The notes under the pieces were generated by a model. That model was not told where the DNA came from. It worked only from the letters and a program-made list of their open reading frames with translations, and ran no database searches. Source: Paraburkholderia sp. FT54 (lineage in GTDB: Bacteria > Pseudomonadota > Gammaproteobacteria > Burkholderiales > Burkholderiaceae). Taken from it: DNA of 64,000 bases. The stretch covers positions 310,001 through 374,000 of the forward strand of contig NZ_CP134195.1 in assembly GCF_031585635.1 (NCBI RefSeq), given 5' to 3'. Of this stretch, positions 21,521 through 30,744 are shown one piece after another; the stretch's first letter is position 1; each line of letters opens with the position of its first letter. Both the position numbers and the translations under genes were made by a program.

Positions 21521-21620
21521 ACAGGGGTGCTTCGCGCACAGGCGGCATGATTTTCATGGCGCAGCGGCGAGGCTGAGAGACACCCTTTGCACCCGATCCG
21601 GGTAATACCGGCGCGGGAAG
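21521..21620 (+). promoter_or_regulatory. TPP riboswitch (thi box)
   Basis: The conserved parts occur in order: AGGGGTGC near 21523, GGCTGAGAGACACCC near 21571-21585, then ACCCGATCCGGGTAATACCG and GCGCGGGAAG to 21620. This is the thiamine-pyrophosphate aptamer, which lowers thi gene expression when TPP is plentiful. About 240 bases separate it from thiO, room for an expression platform. Confidence 0.95.
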
Positions 21621-21859
21621 TTTCCGGAAGCAGCCAGTCTTCCATTCCCCGCCGGGCGGCGTCCGTCATTGGAACGCGCATTGCCCGGCCGGCCTCACCC
21701 GCCGGTTTCGTCCTGGGTACGTGCGTTTTGTTGGCCGTACGGAAAGGACTCGATGACCGCCTATTCTTCAGATATGTGTCTTGCTCTTCGTCACGCCGCC
21801 GTCGTTGGCGCGCCGTGCTGCTTTAACTTTGCTTGCCATCCTGAAACGGAGTGTGCGCG

Positions 21860-22990
21860 ATGACGCGTCCTGCACAACCCGATTTCGCCGTGCTCGGCGG
21901 TGGCCTGTGCGGGCGGCTTGTGGCGTGGGGTCTCGCTGGTCAGGGGCATCGCGTGGCGCTTTATGATCGTGGCGATGCGGCCGGTTCGCAATCCGCCGCG
22001 TGGGTCGCCGCAGCCATGCTGGCGCCGCTCGCGGAAGCCGCCAGCGCCGAGTTGCTGATCACGCGCCTCGGCGCGAGTTCGCTCGATACGTGGCCGCAAG
22101 TACTGGCCGAGTTGCCCGAGCCGGTGTTCTTTCAGCGCAATGGCACGCTGGTCGTCTGGCATCACGCCGACCGCACCGAAGCACCGCTGTTCGAGCGCCG
22201 GGTGCGCTCGAATGCACCGGCTGAGTTGCTGGACGGCGGTTTCGTCACGCTCGCGGGCGCGCAGCTAGGCGCCGCCGAGCCTGCTTTGGCGGGACGCTTC
22301 AATCAGGGTTGGCTGTTGCCGCGTGAAGGGCAACTGGATAACCGCCAGGTGCTCACCGCGCTGGCCGCGGGCCTCGCGCAACGCGGTGTCGAAACGCACT
22401 GGAACACTGCTATCGACGATCGCGCGCTGCCGCCCGCCCGCATCACGATCGACTGCCGCGGTCTCGGCGCGAAGCCCGTGCTGCCCACGTTGCGCGGCAT
22501 TCGTGGCGAAGTCGCGCGCGTGCATGCGCCCGGTATCAAACTGACGCGGCCGGTGCGGCTGCTGCATCCGCGCTACCCGCTCTACATCGCGCCGAAGCAG
22601 GACGATCTCTACGTGATCGGCGCCACCGAAGTGGAAGGCGAGGACATGTCGCCGGTCAGCGTGCGCTCGGCGCTCGAACTGCTGAGCGCGGCCTTTTCCG
22701 TGCATCCCGGCTTCGGCGAGGCACGCATTCTCGAACTGAATTCGCAGTGCCGCCCAACTTTGCCGGACCACCGTCCGGCCTTGCTGTGGGACGGCGCGCA
22801 GACACTGCGCGTGAACGGCCTGTACCGGCACGGCTACATGATCGTGCCCGAAGTCGCCGACGAAGCCGTGCGCTTCGCCGCGGCGCTGCTCGACGGCCGC
22901 ATCGGCGACGCCGATGCTTTCGCCGACTGGCAGCGCGATGCGCGCTGGAGCGAGCTCTTTCAACTGGATTCCGCGCGGGAGCCGGCATGA
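21860..22990 (+). CDS. thiO: FAD-dependent glycine oxidase of thiamine synthesis
   Basis: A 376-residue DAO-family flavoprotein with VLGGGLCGRLVAWGL at the N-terminus and RVNGLYRHGYMIVPEVAD at the flavin-binding C-terminus. In this cluster ThiO makes the dehydroglycine used by ThiG for the thiazole ring. The ATG at 21860 has ACGGAG 9 bases upstream; a GTG 9 bases earlier would crowd that site. It heads the riboswitch-controlled thiOSGE unit. Confidence 0.92.
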   Translation: MTRPAQPDFAVLGGGLCGRLVAWGLAGQGHRVALYDRGDAAGSQSAAWVAAAMLAPLAEAASAELLITRLGASSLDTWPQVLAELPEPVFFQRNGTLVVWHHADRTEAPLFERRVRSNAPAELLDGGFVTLAGAQLGAAEPALAGRFNQGWLLPREGQLDNRQVLTALAAGLAQRGVETHWNTAIDDRALPPARITIDCRGLGAKPVLPTLRGIRGEVARVHAPGIKLTRPVRLLHPRYPLYIAPKQDDLYVIGATEVEGEDMSPVSVRSALELLSAAFSVHPGFGEARILELNSQCRPTLPDHRPALLWDGAQTLRVNGLYRHGYMIVPEVADEAVRFAAALLDGRIGDADAFADWQRDARWSELFQLDSAREPA

Positions 22991-23056
22991 GCGTTGCGCG
23001 ATCTATCGCTGCACGCCATACCGCTTTCGCCATCGACTGAAACGTATTCGAACACC

Positions 23057-23254
23057 ATGGACATTCATATCAATCAGAAGCCGTTGTCGTTGCCCGAAGG
23101 CGCGACTGTCGCCGACGCGCTCACCGCGTTCGGCGCGCGTCCGCCGTTCGCGGTGGCGCTGAACGGCGACTTCGTGGCGCGCACCCAGCATGCGGCGCGC
23201 GCGCTGCGGGCGGGCGACAAGCTCGATGTCGTGCAACCCGTGGCCGGCGGCTGA
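23057..23254 (+). CDS. thiS: Sulfur carrier protein ThiS
   Basis: A 65-residue ubiquitin-like protein ending in the diagnostic Gly-Gly (PVAGG), which is turned into a thiocarboxylate that donates sulfur to the thiazole. VALNGDFVART is the conserved core. ATG at 23057 begins MDIHINQKPL, the usual first strand. Confidence 0.95.
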   Translation: MDIHINQKPLSLPEGATVADALTAFGARPPFAVALNGDFVARTQHAARALRAGDKLDVVQPVAGG

Positions 23255-23311
23255 GCGCCCGCCACGCATTGCCGCAACGCCGGATTGCCGGAGACAAACA
23301 GGACTATGCCA

Positions 23312-24127
23312 ATGACTTCCCCCCAGACCGCCGACGCGCTCACGCTGTACGGCCAGACCTTCGCGAGCCGCGTGCTGCTCGGCACCTCGCGCTATCCGTC
23401 GCTGCAATCGCTGTCCGATTCCATCGACGCCGCGCGGCCCGGCATGGTGACCGTCGCGCTGCGCCGGCAGATGAACGAAGGCGGCGCGGAAACCGGTTTC
23501 TTCGACCTGCTCAAGCGCCACGGCGTGCCGCTCCTGCCGAACACGGCCGGCTGCCTGACCGTTGGCGAGGCGGTGACGACCGCGCACATGGCGCGCGAAA
23601 TCTTCGACACCGAGTGGATCAAGCTCGAACTGATCGGCGACGACTACACGTTGCAGCCCGACCCGGTCGGCCTGATCGAAGCGGCCGCGCAACTCGTCAA
23701 GGACGGCTTCAAGGTGCTGCCGTATTGCACCGAAGACCTGGTGATCGGCCGCCGTCTGCTGGACGCCGGCTGTGAAGCGCTGATGCCGTGGGGCGCGCCG
23801 ATCGGCACCGGCAAGGGCGTGATCAATCCGTACGGCCTGCGCGTGTTGCGCGAACGGCTGCCGGACGTGCCCCTGATCGTCGACGCCGGACTCGGCGTGC
23901 CGTCGCACGCGGCGCAGGTGATGGAATGGGGTTTCGACGGCGTGCTGCTGAACACGGCCGTTTCGCAGGCCACCCACCCCGATGCGATGGCGCGTGCCTT
24001 CGCGCTGGGTGTCGAAGCGGGCCGCCAGGCTTTTCTGGCGGGGCCGATGGCCGAGCGCGAAAGCGCGCACGCGAGCACGCCGGTGGTCGGCATGCCGTTC
24101 TGGCATCAAGACGGGAGCGCCGCATGA
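23312..24127 (+). CDS. thiG: Thiazole synthase
   Basis: A 271-residue TIM-barrel enzyme that makes the thiazole phosphate from deoxyxylulose phosphate, dehydroglycine and ThiS thiocarboxylate. LLGTSRYPS near the start, [15 protein letters not shown] (with the Schiff-base Lys) and the phosphate-binding APIGTGKG and [11 protein letters not shown] are all present. ATG 23312 is preferred over in-frame ATG 23306 because AGGA is then 8 bases upstream. Its stop overlaps the thiE start. Confidence 0.95.
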   Translation: MTSPQTADALTLYGQTFASRVLLGTSRYPSLQSLSDSIDAARPGMVTVALRRQMNEGGAETGFFDLLKRHGVPLLPNTAGCLTVGEAVTTAHMAREIFDTEWIKLELIGDDYTLQPDPVGLIEAAAQLVKDGFKVLPYCTEDLVIGRRLLDAGCEALMPWGAPIGTGKGVINPYGLRVLRERLPDVPLIVDAGLGVPSHAAQVMEWGFDGVLLNTAVSQATHPDAMARAFALGVEAGRQAFLAGPMAERESAHASTPVVGMPFWHQDGSAA

Positions 24128-25227
24128 CGCAGACGTTGACCTTGAAGGACCGCGACCTGTTCTGGCCGCCCGCCGATGAACTCACCGAAGCCGCCGAGCG
24201 CATCCGCGCCCGGTTGGGTGACTGGCCGCCGACGCATGCGCCATGGCGTATCTGCCTGACCGCGCCGGACGAACCGAACGGCGGCGACCTGATCGTGATC
24301 GCCGACGCGCAGCAGCATGGCGAGCAGGTGGCGCGCTGGCTGGTGCGGGGCGCCGGCGTGATCGAAGCCGCCGAGGACAAGGCCACGCTGCATCTGGGCG
24401 GCGAAAAATACCGCCTGGAAGGCCATCTGGCGGAAGACTGGATTGCCGCGCTGGCGGCGTTCCTCGACTGCGGTTTCGGCCCGCATGACGCGCTGGTGCT
24501 GGCTCTGGCCTGGCGCGACGGCGACGAAACCCGCGCCGACGACGCCTTTCCCGCGGACCTCGGCCATTTCCCGCGCCTCGCCGGCTTGCCCGATGCGCCC
24601 GCGCAGGCGTTCGCGCGCTGCCCGGACCGGCTGGGCCTCTATCCGGTGCTGCCGACGGCGGAATGGGTCGAGCGAGTGGTGGGCTTCGGCGTGAAGACGG
24701 TGCAGTTGCGCCGCAAATCGGCCGAACCCGCCGATGAACTGAAGCGCGAAATCGCCCGCTGCGTGGCTGCCGGCCGTGAGCACGACGCCCAGGTGTTCAT
24801 CAACGACCACTGGCAAGCCGCGCTCGAAGCCGGCGCGTACGGCGTCCACCTCGGTCAGGAAGACGTGCATACGGCTGACCTCGCCGCGCTCGCGGCGGGA
24901 GGCGTCCGGCTCGGGCTGTCGACCCACGGTTTCTATGAGATTCTGAAAGCGCTGCATTTCCGGCCGAGCTACATTGCACTGGGCGCGGTGTTTCCGACCA
25001 CCACCAAGGTCATGCCGACCGCGCCGCAAGGTCTCAGGCGGCTAGCCCGCTACGTGCGACTGCTCGACGGCGTCGTGCCGCTGGTGGCGATCGGCGGGAT
25101 CGATCTGCAAGTGCTGCCCGACGTGCTGGCGACGGGCGTCGGTTGCGCGGCTGTGGTGCGGGCGGTGACGGAAGCGATGGATCCCGCTGCCGCCGTTTCT
25201 GCACTGCAACAAGCGTTTACGCAATAA
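24124..25227 (+). CDS. thiE: Thiamine-phosphate synthase with an extra N-terminal domain
   Basis: A 367-residue protein; most ThiE are about 210. The catalytic barrel fills roughly 165-367: [42 protein letters not shown] and VAIGGIDLQ. It joins HMP pyrophosphate and thiazole phosphate. The first 160 residues are a separate acidic domain with [11 protein letters not shown], a segment DALVLALAW that recalls ThiD-like kinases, and [11 protein letters not shown]. Its job is unknown. ATG overlaps the thiG stop (ATGA). Confidence 0.92.
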   Translation: MTQTLTLKDRDLFWPPADELTEAAERIRARLGDWPPTHAPWRICLTAPDEPNGGDLIVIADAQQHGEQVARWLVRGAGVIEAAEDKATLHLGGEKYRLEGHLAEDWIAALAAFLDCGFGPHDALVLALAWRDGDETRADDAFPADLGHFPRLAGLPDAPAQAFARCPDRLGLYPVLPTAEWVERVVGFGVKTVQLRRKSAEPADELKREIARCVAAGREHDAQVFINDHWQAALEAGAYGVHLGQEDVHTADLAALAAGGVRLGLSTHGFYEILKALHFRPSYIALGAVFPTTTKVMPTAPQGLRRLARYVRLLDGVVPLVAIGGIDLQVLPDVLATGVGCAAVVRAVTEAMDPAAAVSALQQAFTQ

Positions 25228-25284
25228 TCGTCACGTTTAGTCAAGGGACGGGGCAGCCTCAAGGCAACTTTTGCACGATGGCCC

Positions 25285-25290
25285 TATAAT
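25285..25290 (+). promoter_or_regulatory. Candidate -10 box of the mla operon
   Basis: TATAAT lies 31 bases ahead of the mlaF GTG start, in the context GCCCTATAATTC. No good -35 sits at 16-18 bases. The same CCCTATAAT string recurs at 29698-29706. Confidence 0.45.
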
Positions 25291-25321
25291 TCGCCTTCCG
25301 TGTAAAAGGACTGTCCGTTTC

Positions 25322-26143
25322 GTGTCTTCCTCTCCCGAGACCTTACTCGAGCTGCGCGACGTCGACTTCGGTTATGGCGACCGGCTCGTCCTGTCGAACC
25401 TGAATCTGCGCTTCCAGCGCGGCCAGGTGGTCGCGGTCATGGGTGGGTCGGGCTGCGGCAAGACCACGGTGTTGCGTCTGATCGGCGGCTTGGTGCGCGC
25501 ACAGCGCGGCCAGATCCTGTTCCAGGGCCAGGACGTCGGCCAGCAAACGCGCGACGGCCTGTACGCGCTGCGCCGCAAGATGGGCATGCTGTTTCAGTTC
25601 GGCGCGCTGTTCACCGACATGTCCGTGTTCGAAAACGTCGCCTTCGCGCTGCGCGAGCACACCGACCTCCCCGAAGAACTGATCCGCGACCTCGTGTTGA
25701 TGAAGCTCAACGCGGTTGGCCTGCGCGGCGCGCGTGACCTGGCGCCGTCGGAGATTTCGGGCGGCATGGCGCGGCGTGTGGCGCTGGCGCGCGCCATCGC
25801 ACTGGATCCTGAACTGATGATGTACGACGAGCCGTTCGCCGGCCTCGATCCGATCTCGCTCGGCATCACCGCGAACCTGATTCGCGCGTTGAATCAGGCG
25901 CTCGGCGCCACCTCGATCCTCGTCACGCACGACGTGCCGGAATCGTTCGCGATCGCCGATTACGTCTACTTCCTCGCCAATGGCGGGGTTCACGCCGAAG
26001 GCACGCCCGCCGAACTGCGCGCGTCGACCGATCCCACCGTGCGCCAGTTCATCGACGGCGCGCCGGACGGCCCCTTCAAATTTCACTACCCCAGCAAGAC
26101 GCCGCTCGCGGCGGACTTCGGCATCGGCGGAGGTCAGTCATGA
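25322..26143 (+). CDS. mlaF: Phospholipid ABC transporter ATP-binding protein
   Basis: A 273-residue ATPase of the Mla pathway, which keeps phospholipids out of the outer leaflet of the outer membrane. Walker A GGSGCGKTT, signature SGGMARR and Walker B MMYDEPFAGLD are present, and the MlaF-type GLRGARDLAPSEIS precedes the signature. GTG at 25322 has AAGGA 11 bases upstream and matches the usual N-terminus; an upstream TTG at 25271 would lie ahead of the -10 box. Stop overlaps mlaE. Confidence 0.93.
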   Translation: MSSSPETLLELRDVDFGYGDRLVLSNLNLRFQRGQVVAVMGGSGCGKTTVLRLIGGLVRAQRGQILFQGQDVGQQTRDGLYALRRKMGMLFQFGALFTDMSVFENVAFALREHTDLPEELIRDLVLMKLNAVGLRGARDLAPSEISGGMARRVALARAIALDPELMMYDEPFAGLDPISLGITANLIRALNQALGATSILVTHDVPESFAIADYVYFLANGGVHAEGTPAELRASTDPTVRQFIDGAPDGPFKFHYPSKTPLAADFGIGGGQS

Positions 26144-26907
26144 TCAGCGCGATCGGCCGCTCGGTGATCGACGGGCTGGGCACGGCCGGCTACGCCACGC
26201 GTTTTTTCTTCCGGCTGCTGCTTGAGTTTTTCCCGTTGTTGCGCCGTCCACGTCTTGTCACGAAGCAGATCCACTTCGTAGGTAACTATTCGCTGGTGAT
26301 CATTGCCGTGTCGGGTCTGTTCGTCGGCTTCGTGCTCGGCCTGCAGGGCTACTACACGCTGAACCGGTACGGCTCCGAACAGGCGCTCGGCCTGCTGGTC
26401 GCGCTGTCGCTCGTGCGCGAACTCGGCCCGGTGGTCACCGCGCTGCTGTTCGCCGGGCGCGCCGGCACCTCGCTGACCGCCGAGATCGGCTTGATGAAGG
26501 CGGGCGAGCAACTCACCGCGATGGAAATGATGGCCGTCGACCCGGTCAAGGTGGTGGTTGCGCCGCGACTGTGGGCGGGCATCATTTCGATGCCGATCCT
26601 CGCCGCGATTTTCAGCGCGGTCGGCGTGTTCGGCGGGTATGTGGTGGGCGTGCTGCTGATCGGCGTCGACGCCGGCGCGTTCTGGTCGCAAATGCAAGGC
26701 GGAGTCGATGTCTGGCGCGACGTCGGCGCCGGGGTCGTCAAGAGCGTGGTGTTCGGCCTCGCGGTGACCTTCGTTGCGCTGTTTCAAGGCTATGAAGCCA
26801 AGCCGACGCCGGAAGGCGTGTCGCGCGCCACGACCAAGACGGTCGTGTACGCGTCGCTTGCGGTGCTCGGCCTCGATTTTCTGCTGACCGCACTGATGTT
26901 CAGCTAA
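26140..26907 (+). CDS. mlaE: Phospholipid ABC transporter permease
   Basis: A 255-residue integral membrane protein with about five segments. VRELGPVVTALLFAGRAGTSLTAEIGLMKAGEQLTAMEMM is the highly conserved MlaE core loop. It pairs with MlaF across the ATGA overlap and with MlaD downstream. Confidence 0.95.
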   Translation: MISAIGRSVIDGLGTAGYATRFFFRLLLEFFPLLRRPRLVTKQIHFVGNYSLVIIAVSGLFVGFVLGLQGYYTLNRYGSEQALGLLVALSLVRELGPVVTALLFAGRAGTSLTAEIGLMKAGEQLTAMEMMAVDPVKVVVAPRLWAGIISMPILAAIFSAVGVFGGYVVGVLLIGVDAGAFWSQMQGGVDVWRDVGAGVVKSVVFGLAVTFVALFQGYEAKPTPEGVSRATTKTVVYASLAVLGLDFLLTALMFS

Positions 26908-26998
26908 GACTGCGCTGCACGTTTTCCGTCGGCGGCGCGTCACCGGACGCGCGCGGCGGGGCGTATCGGCGGCGTGGCGGATTCACTTTGGGATGACG

Positions 26999-27541
26999 AT
27001 GAAAAAGACTGCTGCTCTCGACTTCTGGGTCGGCCTGTTCGTGGTGTTGGGTTTCGTGGCGTTGCTGTTTCTCGCGCTGAAGGCCGGCAACATGAGCTCG
27101 TTGTCGTTCCAGGCAACCTATCCCGTCAAGCTCAAGTTTGACAATATCGGCGGACTGAAGGCGCGCGCACCCGTGAAGAGCGCGGGCGTGACGGTTGGCC
27201 GCGTCGATTCGATCGGCTTCGACAGCAATTCGTACCAGGCCGTCGTCACCATCGACCTCGACAAGCAGTACCAGTTTCCGAAAGACACTTCGGCGAAGAT
27301 CCTGACCTCGGGTCTGCTCGGCGAGCAATACATCGGGCTCGAACCCGGCGGCGACAGCGAAATGCTCAAGGCGGGCGACACCATCTCCATGACGCAATCG
27401 GCGATCGTGCTGGAAAACCTCATCGGACAGTTTCTGTATAGCAAGGCCGCGGATTCGGGTGCGTCCAAGCCTGGCGCGTCCGCGCCCGTGACTGCGCCGG
27501 CGGCGCCGAGCCTGCCCGCCTCCGGCGCGGCCGGGCAATAA
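26999..27541 (+). CDS. mlaD: MCE-domain lipid-binding protein
   Basis: A 180-residue protein with one N-terminal membrane anchor (FWVGLFVVLGFVALLFLAL) and an MCE domain (VKLKFDNIGGLKARAPVKSAGVTVGRV, then LLGEQYIGLEPG). It forms the hexameric lipid channel on the permease. The C-terminal 30 residues are Ala/Pro/Ser-rich. ATG 26999 is preferred; ATG 26993 two codons earlier is possible. Confidence 0.93.
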   Translation: MKKTAALDFWVGLFVVLGFVALLFLALKAGNMSSLSFQATYPVKLKFDNIGGLKARAPVKSAGVTVGRVDSIGFDSNSYQAVVTIDLDKQYQFPKDTSAKILTSGLLGEQYIGLEPGGDSEMLKAGDTISMTQSAIVLENLIGQFLYSKAADSGASKPGASAPVTAPAAPSLPASGAAGQ

Positions 27542-27552
27542 GGAGAACAAGA

Positions 27553-28605
27553 ATGCAGATCACACGCACCAGCGGCGCGCGCGCCTTCCAGCTCGGTAAG
27601 CTGGCGGTAGCCGCAGCGCTGCTCGCCGGCTGTTCGACGGTGCAGACGCCGACCAAGGGCGACCCGCTCGAAGGTTTGAACCGCACCATCTTCACCGTCA
27701 ACGACAAGCTCGACCAATACGCGCTCAAGCCGGTCGCGAAGGGCTACGTATTCATCACGCCGCAGCCGGTGCGCGACAGCGTGACGAACTTCTTTTCGAA
27801 CATCGGCGACGTCTACATCGCGGCGAATAATCTGTTGCAATTGAAGATCACCGACGGTGTCGAAGACATCATGCGGATCGTGATCAACACGGTGTTCGGC
27901 GTCGGCGGTCTGTTCGACGTGGCGACGCTCGCCAAGCTGCCCAAGCACGACAACGACCTGGGCCTCACGCTCGGCCACTACGGCGTGCCGGCGGGCCCGT
28001 ACCTCGTGCTGCCGTTGTTCGGGCCGAGCACCGTGCGCGACGCGGTCGGCTCGATCGGCAATTACTATGTGAATCCGCTCAGCTATATTCATCCGGATGG
28101 TCTGAGCTGGGCGCTGTACGGCCTGAATATCGTCAACACGCGCGCGAATCTGCTGAACGCGAGTGATGTGCTGGAAGGCGCCGCGCTCGACAAATATTCG
28201 TTCGTGCGTAGCGCGTATTTGCAACGCCGTCAGTATCTGCTGTCGGATGGCAAGCAGTCGGCGACGCTGCCCAACTACGGCGACGAAGCGCCGCTGCCGA
28301 AGTACGACGACGTCGACAGCGGCGCGGCGGGTGCGCCGGCAGGCGCCGTGACCGGCACGGCCGGTGCGACCGGCGCGGCGGGCACGCAGGGTGCTGCTGC
28401 CGCGAAGGCGGCGCCGGCTTCCGGTGCGACCGCGGCAACGCCGCCGCAGGCGGCGTCGGGCACCGCTGCCGCGCCTGAGGCCGCTTCGGGCAGTTCCGAA
28501 ACACCGCCGCTCGACCTGAACGGCGGCCCGGAAACGACGCAGATCCCGGCCGGTCAGCTGGTTCCGCCCTCGCGTTTCAACTTTCCGTCATTCAAATTGC
28601 ATTGA
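27553..28605 (+). CDS. mlaA: Outer-membrane lipoprotein MlaA (VacJ)
   Basis: A 350-residue lipoprotein with lipobox LAGC near residue 30, then DPLEGLNRTIFTVNDKLD, VRDSVTNFFSNIGD and GVPAGPYLVLPLFGPSTVRDAVG, the signatures of VacJ. It removes misplaced phospholipid from the outer leaflet. The last 100 residues are an Ala/Gly/Pro/Thr-rich tail not found in E. coli MlaA (about 250 residues). A GGAGAA site precedes the ATG. It lies inside the mla operon between mlaD and mlaC, while in E. coli it is elsewhere. Confidence 0.95.
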   Translation: MQITRTSGARAFQLGKLAVAAALLAGCSTVQTPTKGDPLEGLNRTIFTVNDKLDQYALKPVAKGYVFITPQPVRDSVTNFFSNIGDVYIAANNLLQLKITDGVEDIMRIVINTVFGVGGLFDVATLAKLPKHDNDLGLTLGHYGVPAGPYLVLPLFGPSTVRDAVGSIGNYYVNPLSYIHPDGLSWALYGLNIVNTRANLLNASDVLEGAALDKYSFVRSAYLQRRQYLLSDGKQSATLPNYGDEAPLPKYDDVDSGAAGAPAGAVTGTAGATGAAGTQGAAAAKAAPASGATAATPPQAASGTAAAPEAASGSSETPPLDLNGGPETTQIPAGQLVPPSRFNFPSFKLH

Positions 28606-28719
28606 TCGTGCGGCCGTAACAGATCGATACGACTCTCGCAGTTTGCGCATGGATTGCTGCTGAACTCGCGTGCTAATGTCGGTTCAAACGGTTGCACTAT
28701 TTTTAAGGCAAGGCTCCAA

Positions 28720-29352
28720 ATGAAAAAATTCTTCCTGATTCCGCTGTTCGCCGCGCTGTTCTCGTTTGCCAGTGTCGGCGCATCGGCACAAACGGTCGAC
28801 ACCAATTCGCCCGACGGCATGATCAAGACGGTCACCCAGCAGGTGATCGACGCAATTCGTGCAGACAAGTCGATCCAGCAAGGCGACATCTCGCACATCA
28901 CCAAGCTGGTCAACGAAAAAATTCTGCCGTATATGGATTTCCGCCGTACCACGCAACTGGCGATGGGCCGCAACTGGCGTACCGCTACGCCGGAGCAGCA
29001 AAACGCGGTGGTGGAGCAGTTCAAGATGCTGCTGATCCGTACGTACGCGGGCGCGCTGGCTCAGGTGCGCGATCAGCAGATCCAGTACAAGCCGTTCCGC
29101 ATGAACCCGGACGACACCGACACCGTGGTGCGCTCGGTGGTGATGAACAACGGCTCGCCGATCGAACTCGACTACCGTCTGTACAAGACGCCGCAGGGCT
29201 GGCGCGTCTATGACATCAACGTGCTCGGCGCATGGCTGATCCAGGCGTACCAGCAGCAGTTCAACGAGCAGATTCAGCAGAAGGGCGTGGACGGACTGAT
29301 CCAGTTCCTCACACAGCGCAACCAGCAACTCGCCGCGGGCAAGCAGTCGTGA
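28720..29352 (+). CDS. mlaC: Periplasmic phospholipid-binding protein
   Basis: A 210-residue protein with a Sec signal (cut after GASA near residue 22) and the MlaC/Ttg2D core: ILPYMDFRRTTQLAMGRNWRTATPEQQ, and VYDINVLGAWLIQAYQQQF. It ferries lipids between MlaA and MlaD. The ATG at 28720 is where the signal peptide begins. Its stop overlaps mlaB by GTGA. Confidence 0.94.
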   Translation: MKKFFLIPLFAALFSFASVGASAQTVDTNSPDGMIKTVTQQVIDAIRADKSIQQGDISHITKLVNEKILPYMDFRRTTQLAMGRNWRTATPEQQNAVVEQFKMLLIRTYAGALAQVRDQQIQYKPFRMNPDDTDTVVRSVVMNNGSPIELDYRLYKTPQGWRVYDINVLGAWLIQAYQQQFNEQIQQKGVDGLIQFLTQRNQQLAAGKQS

Positions 29353-29642
29353 GCGAAGTGCTGAGCCCCGTCGCCAGCCGCTTCGAGAGCAGCGCGACGC
29401 TGACCCACGCGAGCGCGAATGCCGCGCTCGCGGCGGGTTTGCAACGTATCGCGGCGGGCGCGACCGGCGTGGACTGCGCGCCGCTCGCGCAGTTCGATTC
29501 GTCCGCGCTGGCAGTGCTGCTGGCGTGGCAGCGCGCCGCCCAGGCACGCGGCGCCGCGTTCGAGATCGTCAATCTGCCGGCTGGTCTCGCCAGTCTTGCA
29601 CAAGCTTACGGCGTCGATACCCTCCTTTCGGCGCGACATTGA
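29349..29642 (+). CDS. mlaB: STAS-domain protein MlaB
   Basis: A 97-residue STAS protein starting at GTG 29349 within the mlaC stop. DCAPLAQFDSSALAVLLAWQRAAQ is the STAS switch region with the conserved DSS. MlaB binds MlaF and controls the transporter. The small hairpin GACGCT/AGCGTC at 29641-29656 ends the gene but has no U-run. Confidence 0.88.
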   Translation: MSEVLSPVASRFESSATLTHASANAALAAGLQRIAAGATGVDCAPLAQFDSSALAVLLAWQRAAQARGAAFEIVNLPAGLASLAQAYGVDTLLSARH

Positions 29643-29697
29643 CGCTCTGAAGCGTCACCTCCAACACCTCCTACCGAGATAGGGCCACAGATTTTTG

Positions 29698-29706
29698 CCC
29701 TATAAT
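29698..29706 (+). promoter_or_regulatory. Candidate -10 box ahead of the ABC-2 exporter
   Basis: CCCTATAAT lies 106 bases ahead of the ATPase gene, copying the context seen before mlaF. The -35 is poor. It suggests a second promoter for the ABC-2, ibaG, murA and his genes. Confidence 0.45.
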
Positions 29707-29811
29707 CAAACGTTTTTTGGGGCGCATAACCGGCCCCAATTCCGTTCCTTCCAGCATTTGTGCGCCCCCTCAGGGCTCCTTTAGGCGCCGCGACACACGC
29801 GGCCCACAGTC

Positions 29812-30744
29812 ATGTCAGCCATAGAAATTCGTAACGTCAAGAAGCGCTACAAGGATTTGCAGGCGCTCAAGGGCGTCAGCCTTACAGTTGAAGAAGGTGA
29901 GTTCTTCGGACTGCTTGGTCCGAACGGCGCGGGCAAGACGACGCTCATCAGCATTCTTGCCGGGCTCGCACGCGCCGACGAAGGCCGCATCGCAGTGCGC
30001 GGCCACGACGTCGTCAGCGATTTCCGCGACGCGCGTCGCGCACTCGGCGTGGTGCCGCAGGAACTCGTGTTCGACCCATTCTTCACGGTCCGCGAAACCT
30101 TGCGCCTCCAGTCCGGCTACTACGGGCTGCGCAACAACGACGCGTGGATCGACGAGATCATGGCCAATCTCGACCTCACCGACAAAGCCGACGCCAACAT
30201 GCGCGCGCTGTCGGGTGGCATGAAGCGCCGCGTGCTGGTCGCGCAGGCGCTGGTGCACCGCCCGCCGGTGATCGTGCTCGACGAACCGACCGCGGGCGTC
30301 GACGTCGAATTGCGGCAAACGCTGTGGAAATTCATTGCGCGCCTGAACCGCGAAGGCCACACCATCGTGCTGACCACGCACTATCTGGAAGAAGCCGAAT
30401 CGCTGTGCGACCGCATCGCGATGCTGCGGCGCGGCGAAGTCGTGGCGCTCGAGCGCACCAGCACACTGCTGCAACGCTTTGCCGGCATGCAATTGTTCCT
30501 GCGTTTCTCACAAGGCGTCTTGCCGGCCGATCTGCGTCCGCTCGAAGTGGACAGCGGCACGGGCAACGGCAATGGCCGCCAGCATCTGCTTCGTCTAACG
30601 AGCTACGACGAGGTTGAAACAATTCTCGCGCAGTGCCGCGCAGCGGGCTGCACATTCGAAGAAATCGAGGTCCGCAAAGCCGACCTCGAAGATGTGTTCG
30701 TTCAGGTGATGAACGGTCCGGAAGTGATCGAGGGGCTTGCATGA
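29812..30744 (+). CDS. ABC-2 type exporter ATP-binding protein (YadG-like)
   Basis: A 310-residue ATPase with Walker A GPNGAGKTT, signature ALSGGMKRRV, Walker B VIVLDEPTAGVD and the H-loop TTHYLEEAE. A C-terminal extension of about 90 residues carries a Gly/Asn-rich break and LEDVFVQVM. YadG/YadH-like exporters have no firm substrate. It overlaps the permease gene by ATGA. Confidence 0.93.
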   Translation: MSAIEIRNVKKRYKDLQALKGVSLTVEEGEFFGLLGPNGAGKTTLISILAGLARADEGRIAVRGHDVVSDFRDARRALGVVPQELVFDPFFTVRETLRLQSGYYGLRNNDAWIDEIMANLDLTDKADANMRALSGGMKRRVLVAQALVHRPPVIVLDEPTAGVDVELRQTLWKFIARLNREGHTIVLTTHYLEEAESLCDRIAMLRRGEVVALERTSTLLQRFAGMQLFLRFSQGVLPADLRPLEVDSGTGNGNGRQHLLRLTSYDEVETILAQCRAAGCTFEEIEVRKADLEDVFVQVMNGPEVIEGLA

